47,661 nucleotides of DNA, from the NCBI GenBank assembly GCA_021531755.1, contig JADYUK010000022.1, forward strand, positions 1 to 47,661, in the 5' to 3' direction. The position numbers and the translations under genes were made by a program. The DNA comes from Hoylesella loescheii. GTDB taxonomy: Bacteria; Bacteroidota; Bacteroidia; Bacteroidales; Bacteroidaceae. The notes beneath the pieces are model-generated. The model saw only the letters and a list, made by a program, of their open reading frames with translations, was not told where the DNA came from and did not search any database. Shown in pieces: positions 16,313 to 23,781 of this stretch. The first letter of the stretch is position 1. Each line of letters opens with the position of its first letter.

Positions 16313-16849
16313 TCAAACCCCCTTACCCATTTCGTAGGCCTGCATCAGGCTGGCGTTGCCTTCAATGTCTCTCGCATCGGTCACGCCACCGCAGAAGACA
16401 TGACCTTTGAGCGATGACTTATCGAAGCAGTCAATCCAACCCGTCAATCCCATCTCGGCACGCTGTGGAGTCTCCTCTTCGGCTTCGGCGGCCGTGGTGA
16501 GCAGATAGATGTCACGAAAGCGGTAGTCTTTCGGGTACATGGCATTCATGCGGTCGATGAGAGTTTTCATCTGTCCGCTCATCTCATAATAATAGATAGG
16601 TGTAGCCCAGCAGACCACATCGGCATTCAGCACCTTCTCCATGATCTCAGGCACATCGTCCTTGAACACACATGCACCTGTTTTCTGACAACTCAGACAA
16701 CCCACACAAAACTTGATTTCCTTTCCACGAAGGGAAATCTTCTCTACCTCATTGCCCGATGCCTTGGCACCTTCGGCAAACTTCTCAGCGAGCATATCGC
16801 TGTTAGACCCAGCACGGAGGCTGGTTGATATTACGATAACTTTTTTCAT
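16313..16849 (-). CDS. NADPH-dependent FMN reductase / iron-sulfur flavoprotein family
   Basis: The 178-residue protein has the flavodoxin-like fold of FMN reductases: VIVISTSLRAGSNSDMLAEK (about 4-23) binds the FMN phosphate and CWATPIYYYEMSGQMKTLID (about 81-100) the flavin ring. The cysteines in FCVGCLSCQKTGACVF (about 47-62) match the cluster-binding motif of iron-sulfur flavoproteins. No signal peptide is seen, so it acts in the cytoplasm. Its start overlaps the end of the cyclophilin-like gene by four bases (ATGA), implying translational coupling. It likely supplies electrons in the flavodoxin operon; the acceptor is unknown. Confidence 0.88.
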   Translation of the reverse strand: MKKVIVISTSLRAGSNSDMLAEKFAEGAKASGNEVEKISLRGKEIKFCVGCLSCQKTGACVFKDDVPEIMEKVLNADVVCWATPIYYYEMSGQMKTLIDRMNAMYPKDYRFRDIYLLTTAAEAEEETPQRAEMGLTGWIDCFDKSSLKGHVFCGGVTDARDIEGNASLMQAYEMGKGV

Positions 16850-17376
16850 CTTTTGATTTTTTTCCCGTTTTTAATATACACCCCCTTTTCTGGTTCTGTC
16901 GTCAGCAAACAACCGTCAAGGTCAAAAATCTTATCATTTACCACACCTGATTCAATGACTTCATTGATTGCTGTCGGCTTGATAGAGAATGTGACACTTA
17001 CATTTCCACTGCCAACCGCATCAGCAAGTCCATCGATAGATGTCAACCTGCCAAGGCGAGTGTAACTATAACCTCCTGCTTTGTCGTAGAAGAGCACCAC
17101 ACAGGAGTTGCCATAAATCATCAGGTCACCAGGTTCTACTGCAGCATAGTATCGTGAGTTGGTTGGAAATACTTCCGACAAATAGTGATACTTCTCATTA
17201 CCATTTAAGTCACTCATATTGAGTGTTATCGGCAGCAGAGCACAGAAAGCCCGTCCTGTCTCGCTTTCTTCTATCTCAGCAGTAAAATGTTTACCTTCTA
17301 TTATTACTTCTATTTCCATAGCGAACATATTTATTGCCAAAAATAGTCCTGCAAGCACAAATGTTATTCTTCTCAT
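16846..17376 (-). CDS. Exported cyclophilin-like-fold protein
   Basis: A 176-residue protein with a signal peptide (MRRITFVLAGLFLAINMFAM) and a beta-barrel like the cyclophilin-like family found beside flavodoxins. Key blocks are ETGRAFCALLPITLNMSDLN, VEPGDLMIYGNSCVVLFYD and YTRLGRLTS. The C-terminal 30 residues (DLDGCLLTTEPEKG, then VYIKNGKKIKR) form a tail common at the ends of Prevotella surface proteins and resembling a shortened sorting tail. It begins 37 bp after the Dxs-like gene. These proteins are not known to have peptidyl-prolyl isomerase activity, so no reaction is claimed. Confidence 0.82.
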   Translation of the reverse strand: MRRITFVLAGLFLAINMFAMEIEVIIEGKHFTAEIEESETGRAFCALLPITLNMSDLNGNEKYHYLSEVFPTNSRYYAAVEPGDLMIYGNSCVVLFYDKAGGYSYTRLGRLTSIDGLADAVGSGNVSVTFSIKPTAINEVIESGVVNDKIFDLDGCLLTTEPEKGVYIKNGKKIKR

Positions 17377-17413
17377 ATCATGCCATTACCATTCACTCTT
17401 CTTGCATTACTTT

Positions 17414-19180
17414 TTATCGGACAATCTTCAAAACATCCTCTACGATTTGCTCATCCAGCAGACGGTTGTCGCTGAGTAATTGTTGCAGGTCGAAGCGGTC
17501 GTAGAGATCTTTCTTGATGCCGCCAACCAGCACTTTCATGTCGGATGTGCTGTAATAAGAGGCGATGCGTTCACCGAATCCGCCATCCTTCGAGCCGTCT
17601 TCGAGAGTCACAACAAGCCTGTGGCTTGCCTTGAGAGCCTCCAGTGTGCCGGCATCTACTGCATTCAGGTAACGAGGATTGATAAGCGTGGCATCGATGC
17701 CTTGCTCTGATAGCAGACGAGCCACATTCTCACCCTTCTGATAGAATGATCCGGCAGCAATGATTGCCACATCAGAACCTTTATGCATCACTTTATAGCG
17801 TGACTCATAACTATACTCCGTATCAACCGCCCCGGTAGTGTGAACTACGCCATTACTTGGGACACGGATGGCGACAGGTTTCTTGTCCTGAATGATGGCC
17901 CAGCGAAGCATGGCAAAGTATTCCTCACAGGTGGTCGGGGCAAGATAGATAAGTCCTGGAATACTGCATAGCATAGGTATGTCGAACAGACAGATGTGGG
18001 TGATGTCATTCATCGTACCTGCACCTCCCCAAACCACATTGATTACAGCAGGATTGGAGTTGATGCAAAGGTCTTGCGCTATCTGGTCGTATGTGCGCTG
18101 GATGAAGGTGCTGTAAACCGTCCAGACGGGACGAAGACCACCCTTTGCCATACCGCTTGCCATGGCGCAAGCCTGTTCCTCGGCAATGCCCATGTCGATG
18201 TGTTGCTTGCCTGCCTCTTTACGCTTGTCTGGAGAAAAGCCTGCGGCTGCAGGGGTTCCTGCTGTTACTGCGATGAGTGTAGGGTCGTTCTTCATCTCAC
18301 GGAGCATCCAGTTGCTGTATAGTTCTTCATAGCTCTCTGCACTATCAGCGCCATTTGAACTTCTTGAACCATCTTCTACGTTGAATGGCGCACCCCAATG
18401 CCACGCTTCCTTATTGTCGACAGCAGGTTGGAAACCATGTCCCTTCTCCGTATGAATGTGGACGACCGTTGGCTTGTCTGTATCCTTGACCGACTGGAAC
18501 ACCTCGATCAGTTTCTGCAGGTCATTGCCTTCTTCCAGATATTTGTATTCGAATCCCCACGCCTTGAACCAGTTGTGCTGGCACTCGCCATTGCTTTCCC
18601 TAAGGGCACGAAGGTTCTTGTAGATGCCACCATGATTCTCTGCAATTGACATTTCGTTGTCATTCACCACGATGATGATGCCTGTGCCCAATTCCGATGC
18701 CTCATCAAGCCCCTCAAAAGCCTCTCCGCCTGAGAGCGAACCGTCGCCTATGATGGCAATGATGTTCTCACTGGTTCCCTTGATGTCGCGAGCCTTCTGC
18801 AAGCCTGTAGCCAGACTTACGGATGTGGAGGTATGACCCACCTCGAAGTTGTCATACACAGGACTCTCGGCTGGCGAGGAATATCCGCTGATGGCGTTCA
18901 TGTCGTCCACGTCGCCCAGAAAACCCGATGCACGACCAGTAAGCACCTTGTGAGGATAGCATTGGTGTGAAACGTCAAACACAAACTTGTCCTCTGGCGC
19001 GTTGAATACATAATGCAGGGCCACCGTCGCCTCCACGAACCCCAGGTTAGGTCCTACATGTCCACCATGCTTACTGACACGGTTCAACACGGCCCTGCGT
19101 GTCTCTTCTGCCACAACTTTCAATGCCTCCAAATCCAGCTGTTTCAACTCGGCTGGCGACTGTATCTTTTCTATATACAT
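17414..19180 (-). CDS. 1-deoxy-D-xylulose-5-phosphate synthase-like transketolase
   Basis: This 588-residue thiamine-diphosphate enzyme resembles Dxs, which condenses pyruvate with glyceraldehyde-3-phosphate at the start of the MEP isoprenoid pathway. The sequence shows SKHGGHVGPNLGFVEATVAL (about 36-55), the ThDP/Mg motif GDGSLSGGEAFEGLDE to NDNEMSI (145-178), the catalytic Glu in MGIAEEQACAMA, and a C-terminal transketolase domain. It is shorter than canonical Dxs (about 620-640) and has SLSGG where typical Dxs has LTGGMA, so it may be a second, divergent paralogue with a different acceptor. It has a near-perfect promoter and leads an operon of redox genes rather than isoprenoid genes. I therefore give no gene symbol. 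Confidence 0.85.
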   Translation of the reverse strand: MYIEKIQSPAELKQLDLEALKVVAEETRRAVLNRVSKHGGHVGPNLGFVEATVALHYVFNAPEDKFVFDVSHQCYPHKVLTGRASGFLGDVDDMNAISGYSSPAESPVYDNFEVGHTSTSVSLATGLQKARDIKGTSENIIAIIGDGSLSGGEAFEGLDEASELGTGIIIVVNDNEMSIAENHGGIYKNLRALRESNGECQHNWFKAWGFEYKYLEEGNDLQKLIEVFQSVKDTDKPTVVHIHTEKGHGFQPAVDNKEAWHWGAPFNVEDGSRSSNGADSAESYEELYSNWMLREMKNDPTLIAVTAGTPAAAGFSPDKRKEAGKQHIDMGIAEEQACAMASGMAKGGLRPVWTVYSTFIQRTYDQIAQDLCINSNPAVINVVWGGAGTMNDITHICLFDIPMLCSIPGLIYLAPTTCEEYFAMLRWAIIQDKKPVAIRVPSNGVVHTTGAVDTEYSYESRYKVMHKGSDVAIIAAGSFYQKGENVARLLSEQGIDATLINPRYLNAVDAGTLEALKASHRLVVTLEDGSKDGGFGERIASYYSTSDMKVLVGGIKKDLYDRFDLQQLLSDNRLLDEQIVEDVLKIVR

Positions 19181-19204
19181 TGTATTTTGTTTTTTAATTC
19201 GAGT

Positions 19205-19236
19205 GCAAAGGTACTCACATTACAGGATGGTCACAA
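19205..19236 (-). promoter_or_regulatory. Promoter of the Dxs-like/flavodoxin operon
   Basis: On the minus strand TTG (complement of 19234-19236) is followed after exactly 20 bp by TACCTTTGC (complement of 19205-19213), matching the Bacteroidetes consensus. The start should be near 19199, only about 18 nt from the ATG. Confidence 0.85.
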
Positions 19237-19286
19237 GGCAAGGATTATATAAATAATTTTGCACACCTACTTAATATTCATTGTAC

Positions 19287-20429
19287 TCATTTCATGTTCT
19301 TGTAAAAGAATTCTTCTATCTTTTCCCAAGGAATCATCTGTTTCGCCTTGCCCTTGCCTTCCAGTTCGGTGTAGCCTCCGTCATAGAGGTCGCAATGGCT
19401 GGCATCGGGGATGATGAGCAGCTCCTTGTTCCCAGGCACAGGATTGGGCTTGCGGACTGCATCATATCCAGGAGCCTTGCCCTCAACCATATACTTGTAA
19501 GCATCCTCACCGAAGTAGCGTGAGTGTGCTTTCTCGCCGTGCATGATGAGCACAGCCGAGCGTATCTCGTTGGCGTAATAGAGGAAGCGCGCGTTGGAAT
19601 ATGCCTGACAGCCAAACGTATGCCATCCGCCGTTGCTGTTGCCCGAACGTGGATGATACCCTCGTGCAGTCTTGTAGTAGTCATAATAGTCCTTGACAAA
19701 CTGCGGGGCATCGGCAGGCAGGGGGTCCACCACACCGCCTCCCAATGTCAACTTTCCACTCCGCACAGCCTTGGTGCGTTCGGCAGCCATCGCCTTGCGA
19801 GCGGCATAACGGGCTTCCTCGCTGTCGTTCCCGTCAAAATATCCGTTGCCGCTAACGCGGCACATGTCGTACATCGTGCTCACCACCGTAGCCTTGATGC
19901 GAGTGTCAACGGCAGCAGCATTCAGGGCTATGCCGCCCCATCCACAGATGCCGATGATACCTATCTTCTCGCTGTCCACTCCGTCGAGGCCGCTGAGGAA
20001 ATCCACTGCTGCCAGAAAATCCTCAGTGTTGATATCGGGCGAGGCAGCAGCCCGTGGCACGCCTCCGCTCTCGCCCGTAAAGGAAGGGTCGAAGGCACAA
20101 GTGATGAAACCTCTCTCAGCCATCTTCATGGCATATAAGCCGCTTGACTGCTCCTTTGATGCTCCAAATGGTCCGCTGACAGCCAGTGCCGGCAATGGTC
20201 CCTTCTGACCTATAGGACGATACACATCGGCAGCAAGCGTGATGCCGAATCTGTTCACAAAGGTCACCTTCTCATGTTCCACTTTGCCGCTCTTTTGAAA
20301 CGTCTTGTCCCATTTCTCCGCCAGCGGCAGATTCTCTTTCCCCGCCACTTTGTCCTGCACGCCTTGTGCCTGGACATTTGTCGCCATAGTCATTGTCATC
20401 GCCATAATTCCTATGATTCTTTTCTTCAT
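19287..20429 (-). CDS. Exported alpha/beta hydrolase
   Basis: The protein (380 residues) has a signal peptide (ending NVQAQG, about 1-23) and an alpha/beta-hydrolase fold of the YcjY/dienelactone-hydrolase-like type. The nucleophile elbow reads GIIGICGWGGIALNAAAVDT (about 157-176). It has Cys162 in the pattern GxCxxGG, as in dienelactone hydrolase, rather than a GxSxG serine. The acid and base would come from the region before DASHCDLYDGG (about 348-358), whose His is the likely base. ADVYRPIGQKGPLPALAVSG and DPSFTGESGG are family blocks. It is transcribed toward the Dxs-like operon but has its own -7 box, and a promoter separates them. The substrate is not known. Confidence 0.87.
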   Translation of the reverse strand: MKKRIIGIMAMTMTMATNVQAQGVQDKVAGKENLPLAEKWDKTFQKSGKVEHEKVTFVNRFGITLAADVYRPIGQKGPLPALAVSGPFGASKEQSSGLYAMKMAERGFITCAFDPSFTGESGGVPRAAASPDINTEDFLAAVDFLSGLDGVDSEKIGIIGICGWGGIALNAAAVDTRIKATVVSTMYDMCRVSGNGYFDGNDSEEARYAARKAMAAERTKAVRSGKLTLGGGVVDPLPADAPQFVKDYYDYYKTARGYHPRSGNSNGGWHTFGCQAYSNARFLYYANEIRSAVLIMHGEKAHSRYFGEDAYKYMVEGKAPGYDAVRKPNPVPGNKELLIIPDASHCDLYDGGYTELEGKGKAKQMIPWEKIEEFFYKNMK

Positions 20430-20465
20430 GATGTTTTTGAATAGTAACTGTATTGCAATCCTGCT

Positions 20466-20474
20466 GCAAAGTTA
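20466..20474 (-). promoter_or_regulatory. -7 element of the alpha/beta hydrolase gene
   Basis: The minus strand reads TAACTTTGC here, matching TAnnTTTG. A convincing -33 TTG is not present at the usual spacing. The distance to the ATG is about 36 bp. Confidence 0.55.
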
Positions 20475-20747
20475 TGAAGAGGAAGCGGAATGTGCGATAC
20501 CCGAAATTCGGGAAGAATTACCAATGTTTGGGATTCTTCATTATAACTGGGATATCGCTTGATTATTGTATACTATGCGGTGTAATCGTGCGCTTGTCTG
20601 TGTGTGAGTGATAAGTAGGCAGGAGAAATTTGAGCGTGGGCAGGAAAATCTTCAGGGATATACTGGCAAGAAAGCACAATGTTACCCGCCCGTGAATAAT
20701 ATTCCCTGGCAACTTATTCAAAAACAAGTACATATAACATATAATTA

Positions 20748-20807
20748 CTGTCCGGTAAACTGTCTCAAGACCATTATGCCAATGTCTCGTGACAGTTTAC
20801 CGGACAG
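20748..20807. repeat. Nested-hairpin element TCCGGTAAAC, copy C
   Basis: CTGTCCGGTAAACTGTC (20748-20764) and GACAGTTTACCGGACAG (20791-20807) form a perfect 17-bp inverted repeat around a 26-base centre. The centre, TCAAGACCATTATGCCAATG then TCTCGT, matches the inner region of copy A but has lost part of the inner stem. Confidence 0.9.
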
Positions 20808-21043
20808 CCGATGAAATTTTGCATGTTTTTCCCATTGGTATTGAATGGCAATATCAATGGCTCAGAGTTGAAGGGCAAGAGATACTGGATGACATGCTCA
20901 TTTGCATTGTATGAATGAGCATCCGCTTCAAGCCTGTGTGTCCTATTGCGTTATGGCAATAAACAACCTGTCCTCTTGTCCTGAGGTTTTTGCCGGAAAT
21001 CTTAGGGGCTCCCGCCATTCTGCGGCAGAGTCTTCTCCTGCCA

Positions 21044-22165
21044 TCACTCAAGCATCTCTGCCAGCTTGTTGGCGAGTTGCTCTCCCCTGATATTCTCTGC
21101 GAGAATCCTGCCGGTCTTTCCGTCGACGATGAATATGGCAGGTATGGCGTTGACATTGAACATATCCTTTATGCCCTGCTTGTCTATACCGTTAGGCCAT
21201 GTCAGGTTCTCAGCGGTGACAGCTTTTCGCCATGCGCTGTCGTTCTTGTCGATAGAGATGGATACAATCTCAAGCCCTTTGCCGCTGAATCTCTCGTATA
21301 TAGCCTTGAGGTTGGGAATCTCCTTGCGGCATGGCACACACCATGAGGCCCAGAAATCGACGATATACACCTTCTTCCCCCTCACGGCCTTTGACAGAGG
21401 AGTCCGCTTGCCGTCGACACCCACGATGTCGAAGTCTGAGACCGTTGTGCCTGTCAGCCCCTTCGGTATTATCTGGTTTTGGAGCAGCTGTCCGTAGAAT
21501 GAGTTGAGCACAGAATCGGGGAACTGCTTGAGGTCCTCTTTCTGGTCGGGAGTGAAGTATGAGTATAGCGAGAGCATGGAGAACGGTCCCCACCATGTGT
21601 CCTTGTTGTCCGAGGCTATCTTCTTGTATGTCGCCTTGACATCGTCGAAGAAGAGGCGCTGGAGCCTCTGGAACGCGGGGCTTGACTGTATCTCCTCCAT
21701 AGGCATGATGCGGTACATGGCCTCGTAGGCAGTGTTCAGACGGTCACGGTGGGAGTCTATGCGGAGGATATACTCAGCGTGTGTTGACGAGCCGGAGACT
21801 TTCTCCTGTGTATATGAGTACCACTCGCCCTGCTTCCCATTGTTCTTCTTCACTATGGCCTCTATGACGGGCGTCTCGCCGCTGGCGGTCAGGATCTTGG
21901 AGATGTAGCCGTCAGTGTCCTTGACCTTGAAGGCGTAGTAGCGTGGCTCATTCCCGACGGGGAGAGTCATGGTGCATGTCCCGCCCGTGAGCGTAGCCTC
22001 GGCTACTGGCTTCTCTGTGCGGAATGTCGATGCCAGCTCGGCCGTTATGGCTGTCCCGTCAGGGAGTCCCTGCAGTCTCAGGGTGACGGTCGACTGGGCA
22101 TGGGCTGTCAGGCCGAATAATGCTGACTGTAGGACAATTGCTATTGATACTATTCTGTTTGCCAT
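21044..22165 (-). CDS. TlpA-like thiol-disulfide oxidoreductase with N-terminal DUF4369-type domain
   Basis: A 373-residue exported protein. The signal peptide is about residues 1-24 (ending TAHAQ). Residues about 25-130 form a beta-rich DUF4369-like domain. A helical middle follows, and a thioredoxin domain fills about 235-373. The redox centre is DFWASWCVPCRKEIP (WCVPC), with the cis-proline loop at NAIPAIFIVDG. It should reduce or oxidise cysteine pairs in exported proteins. It is the last gene of the SusC-SusD locus, 56 bp after susD, the usual position for such proteins in TonB-linked loci; its partner there is unknown. Confidence 0.9.
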   Translation of the reverse strand: MANRIVSIAIVLQSALFGLTAHAQSTVTLRLQGLPDGTAITAELASTFRTEKPVAEATLTGGTCTMTLPVGNEPRYYAFKVKDTDGYISKILTASGETPVIEAIVKKNNGKQGEWYSYTQEKVSGSSTHAEYILRIDSHRDRLNTAYEAMYRIMPMEEIQSSPAFQRLQRLFFDDVKATYKKIASDNKDTWWGPFSMLSLYSYFTPDQKEDLKQFPDSVLNSFYGQLLQNQIIPKGLTGTTVSDFDIVGVDGKRTPLSKAVRGKKVYIVDFWASWCVPCRKEIPNLKAIYERFSGKGLEIVSISIDKNDSAWRKAVTAENLTWPNGIDKQGIKDMFNVNAIPAIFIVDGKTGRILAENIRGEQLANKLAEMLE

Positions 22166-22221
22166 TATGTTGATGTGTTATGTTATGATGAAGATGTTCT
22201 TTCTGTTGGGCCGATGTTTTT

Positions 22222-23664
22222 TCATTTTGTGGCGATATACTCAATCTTCCCGCCGCCGTGGTTCTCTATCGCTCCCATCGGGAAGACCATTGTCCAGAGA
22301 TAAGAGTCGGGGGCCAGAGTGTCTGTCTTTCCGTTACGCACATAGGTGAGGGTGTAGGGATACTGTCCCTCGGCATTCAGGCGGCGTATGTCGGCGAAAG
22401 GGATGACGGAGCCGATGAGGTCATTCCATTTCGTGCGGCAGATAGCTGCTATCGCCTCGCCCGCTGTCGACGCGCTGACGGGAGCGTACTTATCGGGCAT
22501 GATGCGTGTCTTGCGCACCTTGTTGAGAATGTCCATCGCCTCGCTGATGTTCCCTCTGCGTGCGAGACACTCAGCCTTGATGAGATACTGCTCTACAGTC
22601 TTGCATCCTCCATAGTTGAAATATCCGCTCAGCATAGGCTCATAGTATATGTAAGAGCCGCGGTCGCGCCATTTCCATGAGCTGTAGAATTTGGCGTCGC
22701 CATCCTCCACACGCTGTGAGCGCCATTCAGGCAGGGAGATGATATTTCCGGCATAGCTCGTCGAGCCATGCTTGAAATCATAGTTCTCACAGTAGTCAAA
22801 ACCCATAGGCGAGGGGTTGGCGGTATACTTCCCCTCGGCCTCTATGCCTTCCCTGTAACGGGAGTAGAATACTGTCCAGTCGAAGAGCTTGTCGTTTATG
22901 CCGAGAGCCATGTCTGCGTATCTCTCTGCCTTCTCATAGTCCATCATTGTGAGATAGACGCGTGAGAGGAACGCATAGCAGGCTGCCTTGCCCGGGAGAA
23001 GGATATTGCGCCCCATGTCGGGGAGATAGGGTATGGCGTTCTCGATATCTGATATGATATGCGAGTATATCTCCTCGAGTGTCACCTGTGTGTAAGGGGC
23101 GTTGACAGCCGTGCTCGTTATGTAAGGCACAGAGAGCTGTCCCTTGTTCTCATTTGAATAGGCGTTGGCGTAGTAGTTGGCAAGCTGGTAGTATGCCATG
23201 GCTCTGAGGGCCTGGGCGTAGGCATAGACAGTGTGGGCCTCTGCCTCTGTGCCGCCCGATGCTGTGAGGGCGTTCTCAATCACAAGATTGCTGACGGCTA
23301 TGGACGAGTAGTTCTGGTAGTAGGTCGTCTCGTCCGAGTTGTTCCATTCTCTACGGTTGATGCTCGTGTCCCACAGATAGTTTGCCTGGTAGAGAGGGTA
23401 GGAGCCGTTCAGATAGGACGGGGAGCAGAATCTGTCGCCCATGAGATTTGCGGCCTGTGTTATGTCATAGCGGTGTGCGCCATACTCGTAGTTGAGCATC
23501 TCAGAGAAGTCGCTGAGCTTTGACGGGATATTCATGCCCTTGGGCTGCTCGTTGAGATAGTCTGAGCAGCTGGTGCTTGCTACGGAGAGCAGGAGGCAGG
23601 CTGCCAGCGTAGTGAGACACGCCGTTGTTTTCCTTATGTATGGTCGGATGATGTTGTTTTCCAT
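22222..23664 (-). CDS. SusD/RagB-family surface lipoprotein
   Basis: The 480-residue protein is the nutrient-binding lid of a SusCD transporter. The lipoprotein signal ends at LLSVASTSC, with the lipidated Cys near residue 33, followed by SDYLNEQPKG, the classic SusD beginning. Residues about 140-270 contain the TPR-rich core (AYAQALRAMAYYQLANYYAN, YSHIISDIENAIPYLPD). The end AIENHGGGKIEYIATK differs from the common RagB ending. It follows susC by 117 bp and precedes a TlpA-like gene. The substrate cannot be read; the absence of glycoside hydrolases next to it leaves peptide, glycan or metal-complex uptake open. Confidence 0.93.
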   Translation of the reverse strand: MENNIIRPYIRKTTACLTTLAACLLLSVASTSCSDYLNEQPKGMNIPSKLSDFSEMLNYEYGAHRYDITQAANLMGDRFCSPSYLNGSYPLYQANYLWDTSINRREWNNSDETTYYQNYSSIAVSNLVIENALTASGGTEAEAHTVYAYAQALRAMAYYQLANYYANAYSNENKGQLSVPYITSTAVNAPYTQVTLEEIYSHIISDIENAIPYLPDMGRNILLPGKAACYAFLSRVYLTMMDYEKAERYADMALGINDKLFDWTVFYSRYREGIEAEGKYTANPSPMGFDYCENYDFKHGSTSYAGNIISLPEWRSQRVEDGDAKFYSSWKWRDRGSYIYYEPMLSGYFNYGGCKTVEQYLIKAECLARRGNISEAMDILNKVRKTRIMPDKYAPVSASTAGEAIAAICRTKWNDLIGSVIPFADIRRLNAEGQYPYTLTYVRNGKTDTLAPDSYLWTMVFPMGAIENHGGGKIEYIATK

Positions 23665-23781
23665 TTCTCTTGTCTTTATTTTTGTATAGATAATTATTCA
23701 CAATCCTAGGATGTTGTGTCCTGGCAATCGTCTGGGGGCTGTGCCTCGGTTGTTGTGAGGCAGAGGGGGGAGGCTGTCATA

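Larger units (their letters stand above)
20430..21043. other. 614-bp gene-free region
   Basis: Only a -7 box for the hydrolase gene (20466-20474) and a nested-hairpin element (20748-20807) can be named. Short open frames exist (for example 20608-20814 and 20854-21156) but none has a recognisable protein signature. The bases 20815-21043 show nothing I can name. Confidence 0.65.
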
